Shown here: piece after piece, positions 23,859-35,795 of the stretch
Layout of the letters: each line of letters starts with the position of its first letter
Numbering within the stretch: position 1 is the stretch's first letter
Source of the DNA: Peribacillus glennii
GTDB taxonomy: Bacteria; Bacillota; Bacilli; Bacillales; DSM-1321
Direction of reading: 5' to 3'
Length of the DNA: 64,000 nt
Assembly (NCBI RefSeq): GCF_003429105.1
Contig: NZ_QVTD01000010.1
Coordinates: 1 to 64,000 of the forward strand
Position numbers and translations under genes: made by a program
Notes under the pieces: generated by a model
What the model was told of the DNA's origin: nothing
The model's input: the letters and a program-made list of their open reading frames with translations, nothing else
Database searches by the model: none

Positions 23859-24479
23859 TTATAGTTGGGATAATTTTAACGCTTTTTCCTTTATGGCCTC
23901 ATTTTTGCCGGGAACCTCGTGATGATGCCTGCAGCGGGGCTCATAAGACTCGGATGCTCCTACCATAATGACCGGGTCATCATAGGATGCTGGAGCACCA
24001 TTGATTAACCGCTGCGTACGGCTTGCCGGCGATCCGCAAACAGCACAGACTGCCTGCAGTTTTGTAACCGATTCAGCCAGTGACATCAGGAAAGGAACCG
24101 GGCCAAACGGGACGCCGCGGAAGTCCTGGTCAAGGCCGGCAAGGATGACGCGATAACCGCTGTCCGCAAGATGCTGGGCCACTTCAATGATTTCCTCATC
24201 AAAAAATTGCACTTCGTCGATGGCAATGATATCTAATTTCTCGTCAAGGTTCTTGAATATGTCGGTAGAATGCGAAACAGGTTTCGCTATTACCGACGTA
24301 CCATTATGTGATACAACAGCTTCTTCCGCATAGCGATTATCTAAAACAGGCTTAAAAACAGCGATCTGCTGCTTAGCAAATTGAGCTCGGTTCACCCTTT
24401 TAATCAATTCTTCGGATTTGCCGGAAAACATGCTTCCGCAAATCAGCTCAATCCAGCCTGATTGTTTCATTTCATACAT
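23859..24479 (-). CDS. tdk: Thymidine kinase
   Basis: Tdk phosphorylates thymidine for salvage. The 206-residue type II enzyme has the P-loop [11 protein letters not shown] (residues 15-25), the catalytic-Glu segment [10 protein letters not shown] and the zinc-site cysteines [13 protein letters not shown] plus CRHHH. I start at ATG 24479 (MYEMKQSGW), the start used by B. subtilis, with GGGAG nine to ten bases upstream. The frame is open further upstream, but that part has no similarity I recognise. Confidence 0.96.
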   Translation of the reverse strand: MYEMKQSGWIELICGSMFSGKSEELIKRVNRAQFAKQQIAVFKPVLDNRYAEEAVVSHNGTSVIAKPVSHSTDIFKNLDEKLDIIAIDEVQFFDEEIIEVAQHLADSGYRVILAGLDQDFRGVPFGPVPFLMSLAESVTKLQAVCAVCGSPASRTQRLINGAPASYDDPVIMVGASESYEPRCRHHHEVPGKNEAIKEKALKLSQL

Positions 24480-24640
24480 TGAAACAGTCTCTCCCTTCCA
24501 CGTCGTTCCCTCATCACACAAAGGGCAAATATATAATAAAGATCCATCATCAACCATTCCCCGATAGATACCCTTACACTTCCCCAACAACAGATAAAAA
24601 TCCAGCCCGGAAACCAGGTACACAAACAGATCCCACTATG

Positions 24641-24676
24641 TAAAAACAGGCAAGCAAACATGCTTGCCTGTTTTTA
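24641..24676. terminator. Bidirectional intrinsic terminator between rpmE and tdk
   Basis: CAGGCAAGCA and TGCTTGCCTG (10 bp, four-base loop) are flanked by AAAAA and TTTTT, so it can work in either direction. It separates tdk from rpmE transcription. Confidence 0.8.
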
Positions 24677-24724
24677 AAGGGACTCACACAATTGGCATAA
24701 ATGCCGCATTGAATGAAGAAAAAT

Positions 24725-24752
24725 AAAACTTCCATCCATGGATGGAAGTTTT
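24725..24752 (-). terminator. Intrinsic terminator of rpmE
   Basis: A perfect palindrome of 28 bases (AAAACTTCCATCCA and its complement) begins six bases after the rpmE stop and is flanked by A/T runs. Confidence 0.8.
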
Positions 24753-24757
24753 TCAAA

Positions 24758-24958
24758 TTACTTAATGCCGTATTTTTTGTTGAAACGGTCAACACGTCCG
24801 CCAGCTTCAGCGAATTTTTGACGTCCAGTATAGAATGGGTGGCATTCAGAGCAAGTCTCAACACGCACTTCATTTTTTACGGAACCAGTTTCAAAAGTGT
24901 TACCACAAGAACATGTAACAGTTATTTTTTTGTAGTTTGGATGAATTCCAGCTTTCAT
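24758..24958 (-). CDS. rpmE: Ribosomal protein L31, zinc-binding form
   Basis: A 66-residue large-subunit protein. Cys16, Cys18 (CSC), Cys36 and Cys39 (CSEC) are the four zinc ligands, so this is the zinc-containing type. In Bacillus it is replaced by a Cys-less paralogue under zinc shortage. The start is ATG 24958 ([10 protein letters not shown]), with AGGAGC upstream. An in-frame extension to 25012 is not supported. Position before rho matches B. subtilis. Confidence 0.97.
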   Translation of the reverse strand: MKAGIHPNYKKITVTCSCGNTFETGSVKNEVRVETCSECHPFYTGRQKFAEAGGRVDRFNKKYGIK

Positions 24959-25116
24959 TCTTTTCAGCTCCTTTTGCCCTGAATCATTCGAAACAGAGTT
25001 TATATACTTCAACGTGAGTTTATTCCCTCACATATATTGTAAAAACACATTGGTTTAATTATAGCAACAAATTGTCTTTTTTGCAACTGCTTGTTTCGCA
25101 AAATGAAAAGATAAAG

Positions 25117-26397
25117 CTACGAGCGTTTTGCCGCTGGTGCACCTTTTTTCATTTCTTCTTCCAGCTTGCTGAAAAACTCCTCATTCCCCTTCGTTTGCTT
25201 TAAGCGGCGCAGGAATTTCTCGGCAAAATCGGGTGTGTCCGACATTGTTTTCCTGATGGCCCACAGCTTATCCAGATGTTCTTTCGGAATAAGCAGCTCT
25301 TCTTTACGTGTGCCGGAACGCCTTATGTCGATGGCAGGGAAAATCCGTCTTTCCGCAAGTGCACGGTCAAGATGAAGCTCCATGTTCCCCGTTCCTTTGA
25401 ATTCCTCATAAATGACATCGTCCATACGGGAACCAGTGTCAACAAGCGCGGTAGCCAAAATCGTCAGGCTTCCGCCTTCTTCAATATTCCTCGCTGCACC
25501 AAAGAACCGTTTTGGCCGGTGGAAGGCAGCAGGGTCAATCCCCCCGGAAAGCGTTCTGCCGCTCGGCGGGATGACAAGATTATAAGCACGCGCAAGACGT
25601 GTGATGCTGTCCATCAGGATGATGACATCCCGCTTATGCTCAACCAGGCGCATCGCCCTTTCCAAAACCAGCTCTGCAACTTTAATATGATTTTCCGGCA
25701 CTTCATCAAATGTTGAACTAACGACATCGCCAGCAACTGAACGTTCAATATCGGTTACTTCCTCCGGGCGTTCATCGATTAACAGCACGATAAGCTCTGA
25801 TTCCGGATGGTTGGTTGTGATGGCGTTGGCAATTTCTTTTATAAGCATCGTTTTCCCCGCTTTCGGAGGGGCCACGATCAAACCGCGCTGCCCAAAACCA
25901 ACAGGGGCCAACACATCCATGATCCGGGTTGAAATGTTTTTTGGAACGGTCTCAAGTTTAATCTGCCTATCTGGATATAACGGGGTCAAACCTGGAAAGT
26001 GAACCCGTTCTTTTGCGGATTCCGGGTTATCCCCATTGACAGCCTCAACATGAAGCAGCCCGTAATATCGTTCATTTTCTTTAGGAGGCCTTACCTTGCC
26101 AGATACCTTATCTCCGTTCCTCAGGTCAAACCGGCGGATTTGGGACGCAGATATATAAATGTCCTCAGAGCTCGGTGAATAATTAATCGGGCGCAGGAAC
26201 CCAAAGCCCTCGGACGGAATGATTTCAAGTACGCCTTCCATAAATAGCAATCCGTCCTGCTCTGCCTGTGCTTTCAATATGGCAAAAATAAGTTCTTTTT
26301 TGCTGAGTTTGCTGTAGTAGGATACTTTATATTCACGTGCGTGCTCATACAGTTCCTTAAGCTTCATGTTTTCTAAATTGGAAATAGTTAAATTCAT
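25117..26397 (-). CDS. rho: Transcription termination factor Rho
   Basis: Rho is a hexameric RNA helicase that ends transcription. The 426-residue protein has an N-terminal helical domain ([19 protein letters not shown]), the RNA-binding cold-shock fold ([21 protein letters not shown]) and the ATPase core with P-loop [10 protein letters not shown] and [13 protein letters not shown] start at ATG 26397 ([12 protein letters not shown]), the position matching B. subtilis. The ribosome site is weak. An in-frame start 30 codons upstream looks spurious. No terminator was found after the stop. Confidence 0.96.
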   Translation of the reverse strand: MNLTISNLENMKLKELYEHAREYKVSYYSKLSKKELIFAILKAQAEQDGLLFMEGVLEIIPSEGFGFLRPINYSPSSEDIYISASQIRRFDLRNGDKVSGKVRPPKENERYYGLLHVEAVNGDNPESAKERVHFPGLTPLYPDRQIKLETVPKNISTRIMDVLAPVGFGQRGLIVAPPKAGKTMLIKEIANAITTNHPESELIVLLIDERPEEVTDIERSVAGDVVSSTFDEVPENHIKVAELVLERAMRLVEHKRDVIILMDSITRLARAYNLVIPPSGRTLSGGIDPAAFHRPKRFFGAARNIEEGGSLTILATALVDTGSRMDDVIYEEFKGTGNMELHLDRALAERRIFPAIDIRRSGTRKEELLIPKEHLDKLWAIRKTMSDTPDFAEKFLRRLKQTKGNEEFFSKLEEEMKKGAPAAKRS

Positions 26398-27041
26398 TAT
26401 GACACCACACTTTAGTAATTTAAACGTTTTCACCCATACTGAACAAAAGAAATAAGATATGGACGTGAGAAGAACAAACGAATCCATATAGCCGGGATTG
26501 CCTATTCTTTTTTTAGAAAGGATGATACATTTTTAGGGTAAAGAAGAAATTAGAAGGCTGTAAAGTTTTGGAGTAGTAAAGCAGATTTTCTTTTAACTTT
26601 TTAAAACAAGCTTAATTTTACTGGTTTTGCCGTAAATATTCAACTGAAATTTATTTTTTATCGGGAAACCCGGCGGTTCGGCAGCTTAAAAGAATAGAAT
26701 CAGAAGGCGGAATCAAGCGAAAAATGCTTTAAATTCGTGATTCATGTGTGGATTTAGGAGAAAAATTCATTAATTGCGTGATGCATCTCCGTTTTAAGTG
26801 AAAAATGCTTTAATTTTGCGATTCATCCGATTTAAGCGGAAAATTCTTAAAGTGCGTGATTCATCTTCGGATTAAGGGAAAATGCTTTAATTTTGCGATT
26901 CATCTCCGGATTTAACGGAAAATGCATTTATTGCGCGATTCAATTCAGTGCCAAGCCTTGCCTAATGCACGCTGAATTACGTACAGTGAAAGCGAGCGAC
27001 TGGTCGCCCGCTTTAATTTAACATATTTTAAGTAGCCGGCT
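26398..27041. other. Long intergenic region, glpX to rho
   Basis: This 644-base gap carries no gene. It holds the rho leader (about 26400-26700), a tandem repeat array (26711-26947) and a 12-bp stem-loop just after glpX (26989-27014, AAAGCGGGCGAC against GTCGCTCGCTTT, no T run). Confidence 0.7.
26711..26947. repeat. Six-unit ~40-bp tandem repeat with 20-bp half period
   Basis: The unit is close to ATTTAAGCGGAAAATGCTTT followed by AATTTTGCGATTCATCTCCGG. The AGCGGAAAA-like core starts near 26716, 26756, 26797, 26835, 26875 and 26915. The GCGATTCAT-like core starts near 26736, 26776, 26817, 26854, 26895 and 26935. The two cores therefore alternate every 19-21 bases. Copies are imperfect. Related AGCGAAAA motifs at 20-base spacing occur at 41781-41850 and 50185-50210. 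Confidence 0.88.
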
Positions 27042-28004
27042 CTATTTGATTACGAGGTTCGGCTTCTTCTTTAAGCTGTGGCGTCCGTCAACAAACCGGA
27101 CGGTTCCTGATTTTGCACGCATGACAAGTGAGTGGGTTAAGCCGTAATTCCCCTTGAACTGCACGCCTTTCATCAATTCCCCGTCGGTGACGCCGGTCGC
27201 GGCGAAAATGGCATCGTCTCCACGGACAAGGTCTTCCATTCGAAGGATGCTGTGCACATTGATGCCCATGTTTTTACAACGCTCGGCTTCTTGATCATTT
27301 TGCGGCAGCAGTTTCCCTTGAAGTTCACCGCCCAGGCATTTTAACGCCACAGCGGCAATAACTCCTTCTGGCGCTCCCCCTGACCCAAACAAAATATCTA
27401 CGCCAGTCTGGTCAAAGGCTGTGTTGATTGCTCCCGCGACATCTCCGTCGTTGATTAATTTGATACGTGCTCCTGCTTCACGAAGTTCGTGTATGATCTT
27501 CGAATGGCGGTCGCGGTTCAAAACGGTCGCGACGACATCCTGGATATCTTTGTTCTTAGCCTTCGCGACTGCTTTCAGGTTGTCCAAAACAGAAGCATTT
27601 ATATCGATTTGCCCAACAGCCTCAGGACCAACCGCAATCTTATCCATGTACATATCCGGTGCATGCAGGAGGTTGCCGTTATCAGCAATCGCAAGAACCG
27701 CTAAAGCGTTCCAGCCTCCCGAAGCAACGATGTTTGTACCTTCCAAAGGGTCGACCGCAACATCTACACGGGGACCATAACCCGTACCCAGCTTTTCCCC
27801 TATGTATAGCATGGGAGCTTCGTCCATCTCGCCTTCCCCGATGACGACAGTCCCTTTCATCGGAACTGTATCGAACACATCCCTCATAGCAGAAGTAGCC
27901 GCATCGTCTGCTTCATCTTTCTTGCCTCTCCCCATCCAGCGCGCTGAAGCCAAAGCAGCAGCTTCCGTCACACGCACAAGCTCCATAGATAAGCTTCTCT
28001 CCAT
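27042..28004 (-). CDS. glpX: Class II fructose-1,6-bisphosphatase
   Basis: GlpX removes phosphate from fructose 1,6-bisphosphate in gluconeogenesis. The 320-residue protein has the metal-binding [15 protein letters not shown] and the DPLEGTN motif. The start is ATG 28004 ([11 protein letters not shown]), with AGGAGG eight bases upstream. Ten further codons upstream are open but precede the ribosome site. It lies downstream of murA2, like ywjI in B. subtilis. Confidence 0.95.
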   Translation of the reverse strand: MERSLSMELVRVTEAAALASARWMGRGKKDEADDAATSAMRDVFDTVPMKGTVVIGEGEMDEAPMLYIGEKLGTGYGPRVDVAVDPLEGTNIVASGGWNALAVLAIADNGNLLHAPDMYMDKIAVGPEAVGQIDINASVLDNLKAVAKAKNKDIQDVVATVLNRDRHSKIIHELREAGARIKLINDGDVAGAINTAFDQTGVDILFGSGGAPEGVIAAVALKCLGGELQGKLLPQNDQEAERCKNMGINVHSILRMEDLVRGDDAIFAATGVTDGELMKGVQFKGNYGLTHSLVMRAKSGTVRFVDGRHSLKKKPNLVIK

Positions 28005-28119
28005 TATTGGTTCCTCCTCAGTGCTACTTAACAATGATTATACTATAAATTGATTATACTATAAATAGTATAACACAATGTCACCATTGATGTAACACAT
28101 TTCAACATTGAGGATATGA

Positions 28120-29403
28120 TCAATTTTTTAACTGTTCCACTTCTTCTTCAGACAGCTTTTCCCTCCAGATGGTTGCACCAAGGCCAGATAGCTTTTCGAC
28201 CAAATCACTGTAACCCCTGTCGATATGATCGACCCCGGTAACTTCAGTTATGCCCTCCGCCATTAGTCCAGCAATGACAAGCGCTGCTCCTGCACGAAGG
28301 TCGCTGGCCTTTACTTTGGCACCTTGCAGCTGGATCGGGCCGTTGACGATCGCTGATCTGCCCTCCACCTTGATTTCCGCATTCATTCGGCGAAGCTCGT
28401 CAATATGCTTAAACCGGGCACCATAAATGGTATCTGTAACAACGCTTGTACCTTCCGCCCTTGTCAATAGGGAGGTGAATGGCTGTTGAAGGTCGGTAGG
28501 AAAGCCAGGATATACAAGCGTCTTGATATCTACGGCTTTAAAAACTGCACCAGGCGATACGAATATCTGATCGTCCCCGGCCTCGATGTTGATGCCCATT
28601 TCGCGGAGCTTTGCAGTAAGCGATTCGAGATGCTGGGGAATGACATTATCGATTAAAACTCCTTGTCCGACAGCCGCCGCCAGAATCATGAAGGTTCCCG
28701 CTTCGATTCTGTCAGGGATGATGGTATGCCTGCATCCGCTTAATTGTTCCACTCCATCAATCCGGATGATGTCCGTGCCGGCCCCTTTAATTTTCGCGCC
28801 CATATTCGTCAACAAGGTAGCGACATCGATTATCTCCGGTTCTTTTGCCGCGTTTTCAATAATGGTCCTGCCTTTTGCCAACACAGCAGCGAGCATGATG
28901 TTGATCGTTGCGCCTACGCTGACTACATCCAGGTAAATCCGGGCACCCCTAAGCTCGTCAGCCCGCAAATAAATAGCACCCTGTTCATTGGTCACTTGGG
29001 CGCCCAATGCTTCAAACCCTTTGATATGCTGATCGATGGGACGCGGCCCTAAATGGCAGCCCCCGGGCAGGCCAATCACGGCTTTTTTGAATTTCCCTAA
29101 CATTGCACCCATTAAATAATAGGAGGCGCGAAGCTTCTTTACGCGTCCGTTTGGCAGTGGCATTGAAATCATCTTGCCGGGATCTACGGTCATTTCTCCA
29201 TCCTCTAAACATACCGTTCCACCGATTTCTTCAAGGAGGCCTTTTAAAATTTCCACATCCGATATATTGGGCAGACCCTCTATTGTAACAGGGGAATCTG
29301 CGAGAATTGTTGCAGGTATGAGGGCAACCGCGCTATTTTTAGCACCGCTTACCCGGATGCTGCCTTTTAACGGGTAGCCGCCCGCAATTTTAAGTTTGTC
29401 CAT
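28120..29403 (-). CDS. murAB: UDP-N-acetylglucosamine 1-carboxyvinyltransferase 2
   Basis: MurA catalyses the first committed step of peptidoglycan precursor synthesis, joining enolpyruvate to UDP-GlcNAc. The 427-residue protein has the N-terminal [21 protein letters not shown] and the active cysteine in [18 protein letters not shown], the target of fosfomycin. Neighbours glpX and tal show it is the second Bacillus paralogue (murAB/murZ), not the one in the atp-side murAA locus. Confidence 0.95.
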   Translation of the reverse strand: MDKLKIAGGYPLKGSIRVSGAKNSAVALIPATILADSPVTIEGLPNISDVEILKGLLEEIGGTVCLEDGEMTVDPGKMISMPLPNGRVKKLRASYYLMGAMLGKFKKAVIGLPGGCHLGPRPIDQHIKGFEALGAQVTNEQGAIYLRADELRGARIYLDVVSVGATINIMLAAVLAKGRTIIENAAKEPEIIDVATLLTNMGAKIKGAGTDIIRIDGVEQLSGCRHTIIPDRIEAGTFMILAAAVGQGVLIDNVIPQHLESLTAKLREMGINIEAGDDQIFVSPGAVFKAVDIKTLVYPGFPTDLQQPFTSLLTRAEGTSVVTDTIYGARFKHIDELRRMNAEIKVEGRSAIVNGPIQLQGAKVKASDLRAGAALVIAGLMAEGITEVTGVDHIDRGYSDLVEKLSGLGATIWREKLSEEEVEQLKN

Positions 29404-29621
29404 AATAAACTCCCTTCCGCTCTAAGAAGTCAAGAAAGATTTCCTCCGACATGTTGAGGCATAATTTCCCAGTACAAATGAACATATTCCGACATTCTTT
29501 TCTTTTTATATTTATTAGTTTACACAAAAATTGAAAAGTCATGTAAAATTTTGAAAAAAATTGTAGCCGGCCGTTTCACCATTTTGCAGTAAACATTCGA
29601 GAAGAAGGGAGTGACGATAGT

Positions 29622-30269
29622 CTATTCTGAACGGGAATTCCAGTCCGCAATGAAAGCATCGATTCCTTTGTCAGTCAGCGGGTGCCTGAACAGCTGTAAT
29701 AGCACCTTATAAGGAATCGTGGCGATATGTGCACCCGTTAACGCAGCTTCCTGAACATGCAGCGGGTGCCGGATGGACGCCGCGATGATTTCGGACTGGA
29801 TATCATGGATGGCAAATATATCGGCGATATCCGAAATCAGATGCATCCCGTTAAAGCCGATATCATCAAGACGGCCAAGAAATGGCGATACATAAGTCGC
29901 TCCGGCCCTGGCTGCAAGAAGCGCCTGGTTGGCACTGAATATCAAGGTTACATTCGTTTTGATTCCTTCCTTTGTCAGGGCAGAAACAGCTTTAAGACCG
30001 TCAGGCGTCATAGGCACCTTGATGGTGATATTCGGCGCAATCGCGGCAAGTTCTTTTGCTTCCGCCATCATCCCTTCAAAATCAAGGGCAATTACCTCGG
30101 CACTCACAGATTCCTTTACCAGGCTTGTAATCTCGCGTAGACGGTCATGGAAAGAAACATTCTTCTCCTTTGCCACAAGTGATGGGTTCGTAGTCACCCC
30201 GGCTAAAACCCCAAGTGCGTGGGCTTCTCGTATTTCCTCAATATTAGCGGTATCAATAAAAAATTTCAT
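29622..30269 (-). CDS. tal: Transaldolase, small (TalC/MipB) type
   Basis: A 215-residue pentose-phosphate enzyme that forms a Schiff base through the lysine in [15 protein letters not shown]. It begins [13 protein letters not shown], typical of the short transaldolase and fructose-6-phosphate aldolase group. The start is ATG 30269, with GGAGGT eight bases upstream, and five upstream codons are rejected. It equals ywjH, between fbaA and murAB. Confidence 0.94.
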   Translation of the reverse strand: MKFFIDTANIEEIREAHALGVLAGVTTNPSLVAKEKNVSFHDRLREITSLVKESVSAEVIALDFEGMMAEAKELAAIAPNITIKVPMTPDGLKAVSALTKEGIKTNVTLIFSANQALLAARAGATYVSPFLGRLDDIGFNGMHLISDIADIFAIHDIQSEIIAASIRHPLHVQEAALTGAHIATIPYKVLLQLFRHPLTDKGIDAFIADWNSRSE

Positions 30270-30351
30270 AAGAAAGACCTCCAACCATTTTTCATCTATA
30301 TAAGCATACTTTTAGCAATTATGTAAATAGTGAATTTTCAGTTATTTTTTC

Positions 30352-30399
30352 CTTAAAATAAAGGCCTGCCCCCAAAAAACTTTTGGAGAACCAGACCTT
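30352..30399 (-). terminator. Intrinsic terminator of fbaA
   Basis: AAGGTCTG (30392-30399) pairs with CAGGCCTT (30361-30368), closing a further A/T-rich stem, and is followed on the minus strand by TATTTT. Confidence 0.7.
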
Positions 30400-30423
30400 C
30401 CAATGAACTAAGTATAAGATATA

Positions 30424-31281
30424 TTAAGCTTTTCCGTTTGAACCGAACTCGCGGATTTTGCCAACAACCGTTTCCTTGATGGCATCACGACCGGGGCCGA
30501 TATATTTACGAGGATCGTATACTTCGCTGTCGTTATTTAAAACCTCGCGAACAGCCTTTGTAAACGCAATTTGATTTTCAGTATTTACATTGATTTTGGA
30601 AGTCCCCAAAGAAACCGCGCGTTGGATGTCCTTTGTCGGAATGCCTGTTCCGCCGTGCAGAACCAATGGAACCCTTGTTAGATCGCGCACTTCTTCCATT
30701 TCTTTGAAGCCAAGGTTTGGCTCGCCTTTATAAGGGCCATGAACAGAACCTAATGCAGGTGCAAAGCAGTCAACGCCAGTGCGCCTTACCAGTTCTTCAC
30801 ACTCTTTCGGGTCAGCGTAAATAACGCCATCAGCCACTACATCGTCTTCCTGTCCGCCTACAGTCCCTAATTCGGCTTCTACAGAAACACCTTTTGAATG
30901 GGCATATTCGACAACCTTTGAAGTGGTCTCGATATTTTCTTCTAACGGGTGGTGTGAAGCATCGATCATGACGGAAGTAAAGCCGGCATCAATCGCTTCC
31001 TTACACTTATCATAACTTGAACCATGGTCCAGGTGAATGGCCACCGGTACAGTAATCTTCATATCTTCGATTAATCCTTGAACCATCATCACAGTCGTTT
31101 TAAATCCGCCCATGTGACGTGCTGCACCCTCTGATACACCAAGGATTACAGGAGATTTTTCCTGCTCTGCAGCAGCTAAAATCGCTTGTGTCCATTCAAG
31201 GTTATTGATATTGAACTGGCCTACAGCATATTTGCCTTCAAGGGCTTTATTAAGCATGTCTGTCATTGATACTAAAGGCAT
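30424..31281 (-). CDS. fbaA: Class II fructose-bisphosphate aldolase
   Basis: FbaA cleaves fructose 1,6-bisphosphate in glycolysis using zinc. Metal and substrate residues are visible in [32 protein letters not shown] and LHGGTGIP. The start is ATG 31281 ([10 protein letters not shown]), with AGGAGG upstream. The product is 285 residues. The 476-base gap to spo0F holds a terminator near spo0F and nothing else convincing. Confidence 0.97.
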   Translation of the reverse strand: MPLVSMTDMLNKALEGKYAVGQFNINNLEWTQAILAAAEQEKSPVILGVSEGAARHMGGFKTTVMMVQGLIEDMKITVPVAIHLDHGSSYDKCKEAIDAGFTSVMIDASHHPLEENIETTSKVVEYAHSKGVSVEAELGTVGGQEDDVVADGVIYADPKECEELVRRTGVDCFAPALGSVHGPYKGEPNLGFKEMEEVRDLTRVPLVLHGGTGIPTKDIQRAVSLGTSKINVNTENQIAFTKAVREVLNNDSEVYDPRKYIGPGRDAIKETVVGKIREFGSNGKA

Positions 31282-31757
31282 TTTGTTTCCTCCTTCTAGC
31301 AATGTTATCCTGCTCACGCAGATTCTCTCTAGAATATTCCCTTAAATATGTAGTTCCTATACCGGGAATACCAAAATCACTCTTAGCATATCAGTCTACG
31401 GATAAAACGGCAACCAATTCACCATTTTGAAGAATATTCAAAATAATGGATACGCTTTCTCCGGAAATCAGCAGTTTTCTTGTAATGTTTCTCAAAATTT
31501 TCATAACTGCCAAAGCCATATAATTCTGCGTCCAATTTCTGTTTTTCTTTAAAATCCGAATGTTCCCGCTTAATTTCACTCGTTCAAGTCACCCTATATT
31601 TCGCTTAATTCTGGTTTTTGGTTTGTTCCCCTGGCCCGTTAACAATTCCATATGTATAACAAAAAAACACGGCTGCATCCCGGGAAAATTAAATCCCGGA
31701 TACATCCGCAGGGCCACATCAAAGGCGTGCGTGCTCATTCACTTCTTTATACAGTCC
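31282..31757. other. Intergenic region, fbaA to spo0F
   Basis: It contains the spo0F terminator (31661-31708) and two TTAAGCG motifs near 31565 and 31602 that resemble units of the 26711-26947 array. A 62-codon GTG-start frame at 31391-31579 has no ribosome site and is not called. Confidence 0.6.
31661..31708 (-). terminator. Intrinsic terminator of spo0F
   Basis: A long stem of about 14 pairs (minus strand CGGATGTATCCGGGA against TCCCGGGATGCAGCCG, one mismatch and one bulge) is followed by TGTTTTTTT. It lies 50 bases after the spo0F stop. Confidence 0.8.
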
Positions 31758-32129
31758 TTAAGACTTCTGCATTGGGATATAATCTTTGACTGCTTTTCGA
31801 ATATCATCAATATCAAAAGGCTTCGCAAAATGAGTGATGGCGCCTAAGTCCTTCGCTTTTTGGATAATATCCAGTTCTCCGTAGGCAGTCATGATGATTA
31901 CCCGGATATCCGGATCGATTTGTTTCATGCGTTTAAGGATTTCTATGCCATCCATTCCCGGAATTTTCATATCCAATAGGACTAAATCGGGAGAATGCTT
32001 ATTTACAACATCGAGCGCCTGTATGCCGTTTGCCGCTTGGAATGTATTATAGCCTTCCTTTGTAAGGACCTCATTGAGCAAAATCCGGATCCCAAATTGA
32101 TCGTCTACAATTAAGATGTTTGCTGCCAT
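31758..32129 (-). CDS. spo0F: Sporulation response regulator Spo0F
   Basis: Spo0F takes phosphate from sporulation kinases and passes it to Spo0B in the phosphorelay. It is a lone receiver domain of 123 residues. The acidic pocket VDD (9-10), the phosphorylated Asp53 (LLDMKIPG), the switch Thr in MTAYGE and the Lys in FAKPF are visible. There is no output domain. A SigH-type promoter lies 120-150 bases upstream. ywjG is divergent. Confidence 0.97.
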   Translation of the reverse strand: MAANILIVDDQFGIRILLNEVLTKEGYNTFQAANGIQALDVVNKHSPDLVLLDMKIPGMDGIEILKRMKQIDPDIRVIIMTAYGELDIIQKAKDLGAITHFAKPFDIDDIRKAVKDYIPMQKS

Positions 32130-32249
32130 TCTCTCACCTCTTTCTTATGTATGGCCATAGCTTGGCCCTTTACCACGTTATCGACGTTATGCACCCCTGC
32201 AAGATCCGTGTTTTTTCGCTGTATTACCCATATAAATGTTTATTTCTTT

Positions 32250-32277
32250 ATTCGCTAAAAACCTTTCGGAATCCTTC
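32250..32277 (-). promoter_or_regulatory. SigH promoter of spo0F
   Basis: On the minus strand GAAGGATTC (32269-32277) and AGCGAAT (32250-32256), 12 bases apart, fit the SigH consensus RNAGGAWWW-N11/12-RNNGAAT except for the last -35 base. spo0F has a SigH promoter in B. subtilis. Confidence 0.75.
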
Positions 32278-32406
32278 TTCTTTCCTATAACCTTTAAAAA
32301 AATATACTTCTTGTTTTGATACATGCCCGATACAAACAAGGTTGTTCGCTTTGATGAAAGCATTGTTTTATAATGGAGGCAATGAAAATCGAAGGAGTAA
32401 ATGATC

Positions 32407-32946
32407 ATGCTTAAAATGTTTTCTACCCAGATTAGCGGGTTATTTAAAAAAATCATGGAAGGAGAAGAATTTGCCTTTGAAGACTGTGCCCGATTGCTCG
32501 CGCAAGCCTCGATTGGGGATGGCACGATTTACATCCACGGTTTAGGCGAAATGCAGGGAATCCTCGCTGAAGCCCTGTACGGCGCAGAAATTTTTCCAAA
32601 CGCAATGCCCCTTTATGATGAAAACCGTACTCAAGTTTCGCTCTCGATTGCAGACCGGGTATTGCTATTCTCCCGCCATTCTAATGACGAGGAAGCATTG
32701 AAGCTTGCCGCAGATCTTCGCAGGGACGGCATCCCCTTTACCGCTGTTTCCACCCTGGTACCGTCAGCCGGACATTCCCTGGATCAACTGGCTGATGTCC
32801 ATATCGACCTTCGTCTACAAAAAGGATTGCTCCCAGACGACAATGGGAACCGCGTCGGGTATCCGACACTCATGGCTGCCTTATTTGCTTATTATGGCAT
32901 AAAATTTACACTGGAAGAAATCCTGACAGAGTACGAAGAGGAATAA
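32407..32946 (+). CDS. ywjG: DUF2529 family protein YwjG
   Basis: A 179-residue protein of unknown function, conserved next to spo0F in Bacillus. The fold looks like a SIS-type sugar-phosphate domain (IYIHGLGEMQGILAEALYGAE; FSRHSNDEEALKLAADLRRDGIPFTAVS), but catalytic use is not shown. Two ATG codons lie at 32401 and 32407. I prefer the second, because GGAG is nine bases before it. It is divergent from spo0F and converges on pyrG, sharing a bidirectional terminator. Confidence 0.88.
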   Translation: MLKMFSTQISGLFKKIMEGEEFAFEDCARLLAQASIGDGTIYIHGLGEMQGILAEALYGAEIFPNAMPLYDENRTQVSLSIADRVLLFSRHSNDEEALKLAADLRRDGIPFTAVSTLVPSAGHSLDQLADVHIDLRLQKGLLPDDNGNRVGYPTLMAALFAYYGIKFTLEEILTEYEEE

Positions 32947-33091
32947 CATCACTACATCATTGTGCACTGTCCGTACAATAAAGACCGGCCGCCCCACGGC
33001 TGCTTGGTTTCAACAAAATGATAGGATTTTTTATTGAATCTGGTTGTATATCAACACATTCTGACTTTTATCAAAAATTACATTTAACGTA

Positions 33092-33127
33092 AAAAAACGC
33101 TTGGATGCGAGAATCCAAGCGTTTTTT
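33092..33127. terminator. Bidirectional terminator between ywjG and pyrG
   Basis: AAAAAACGCTTGGAT and ATCCAAGCGTTTTTT form a stem with runs on both sides. It serves pyrG (minus) and probably ywjG (plus). The stem core ACGCTTGGA recurs in the ywgA terminator at 58683-58718. Confidence 0.92.
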
Positions 33128-33143
33128 ATTAGTCTTACCTTTT

Positions 33144-34781
<1,638 letters not shown>

Positions 34782-34926
34782 TCAACTCTTTTATTTACTC
34801 ATGTAGTTTTTCCCTTTAACGTGAAAACATTACTAATAGCTTTTCCGCCATAAAAAACAGCACATGATGTTTTAACTATGCCCTTCAAAATGATCCTTTT
34901 CTTACAGCATATCTCCTAAAAAAACA

Positions 34927-35024
34927 AAAACGCCCCTTACAAACGTAAGGGAGCGTTATTTTACTAACCGTCCTATTTAAAGGAGCCCAAAAATGATATT
35001 ACAAAACTCGATATAAAAAGTCAA
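34927..35024 (-). promoter_or_regulatory. pyrG promoter and reiterative-transcription attenuator
   Basis: On the minus strand TTGACT (35019-35024), 17 bases, TAATAT (34996-35001), seven bases, then GGGCTCC with the start at about 34988. About 30-40 bases downstream is an intrinsic terminator (34927-34958) whose 5' arm contains CTCCCTTAC and which ends in GTTTTTGTTTTTT. In B. subtilis, CTP shortage makes polymerase add extra G residues after GGG. The poly-G tail then pairs with the C/U-rich arm and prevents termination. Every required element is present here. Confidence 0.9.
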
Positions 35025-35038
35025 GCGTCTACAAAAAC

Positions 35039-35620
35039 CTAGCGTTTTTCATCTTCGATTTCTTCCTCGTCTTCCAGCTCATCATCCTCGTCAAGTTCCT
35101 CATCATCACTTTCCTCATCGATAAGGTCTTCATCCAGATCATCATCTTCGAAATCATCATCATCCGCATCGACATCTAGCAGGTCATCATCGTCGTCTGC
35201 TACCTCGATCAGGTCTGCATCTTCATCTTCGTCATCAAGTTCATCCAGGTCTTCATCTTCGAAATCCAGATCTTCGTCTTCAAAATCTTCGAAGTCATCC
35301 TCCACGACTTTCTTCGCTTTTTTCTTCTTCGGTTTGGCAGAGTGGACAACCTCTTCTTCAATTTGGTCGACAGGGTACCAGGTTTTTAGTCCCCAGCGGT
35401 TTTCCCCCAATGATGTAAAACGGCCATCGACATTTAAGTCGGTATAAAACTGGGCCATCCTTGTCGTTACTTCCTCGTCTGAAAGATTCTGTAATTGTTT
35501 GATTTCTTTCATCAATTCTTTAAAAGAAACTGGCTGCTTTTTCTCTGCGAGCAAATCAAAAGCAACTTCCAAAAGTGACATTTCCAATATTTGCTCTTTT
35601 GAGTATTGTTTTAGACTCAA
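35039..35620 (-). CDS. rpoE: RNA polymerase delta subunit
   Basis: Delta is a Gram-positive RNA polymerase subunit that speeds recycling and lowers nonspecific binding. The N-terminal folded domain (about 1-90, YSKEQILEMSLLEVAFDLL ... FYTDLNVDGRFTSLG) is followed by a lysine patch (KPKKKKAKK) and then about 85 residues of almost only Asp and Glu. I favour a TTG start at 35620 (LSLKQYSKEQ), because the GTG at 35629 sits too close to AAGGG. The choice is not certain. The pyrG promoter begins 15 bases after the stop. Confidence 0.95.
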   Translation of the reverse strand: MSLKQYSKEQILEMSLLEVAFDLLAEKKQPVSFKELMKEIKQLQNLSDEEVTTRMAQFYTDLNVDGRFTSLGENRWGLKTWYPVDQIEEEVVHSAKPKKKKAKKVVEDDFEDFEDEDLDFEDEDLDELDDEDEDADLIEVADDDDDLLDVDADDDDFEDDDLDEDLIDEESDDEELDEDDELEDEEEIEDEKR

Positions 35621-35795
35621 CGCCTGCACTTCCCTTCTCTATTCCAAACACCTGAACATGCGGTGTTTCACACATTAGAAATCTAATTAAGTATCTTCTT
35701 TTTATCCGTGCACAAATCCTGCTTGAGGCATACTATTCATTATAAACAATAAAAATAGGTTTATGCCAGCTAAATCCCTGCGTTTCAGAGCTTTT

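Noticed and set aside
24574-24873. 99-codon minus-strand frame over rpmE and the tdk leader
   Set aside because: It overlaps rpmE in another frame and two terminators.
26711-26947. CRISPR array
   Set aside because: Units are imperfect and directly joined, without constant repeats separated by unique spacers, and no cas genes are nearby.
31391-31579. 62-codon frame between fbaA and spo0F
   Set aside because: It starts at GTG within a TTAAGCG repeat motif, lacks a ribosome site and resembles no family I know.
32187-32525. 112-codon minus-strand frame across the spo0F promoter
   Set aside because: It overlaps the well-supported SigH promoter and the start of ywjG on the opposite strand.
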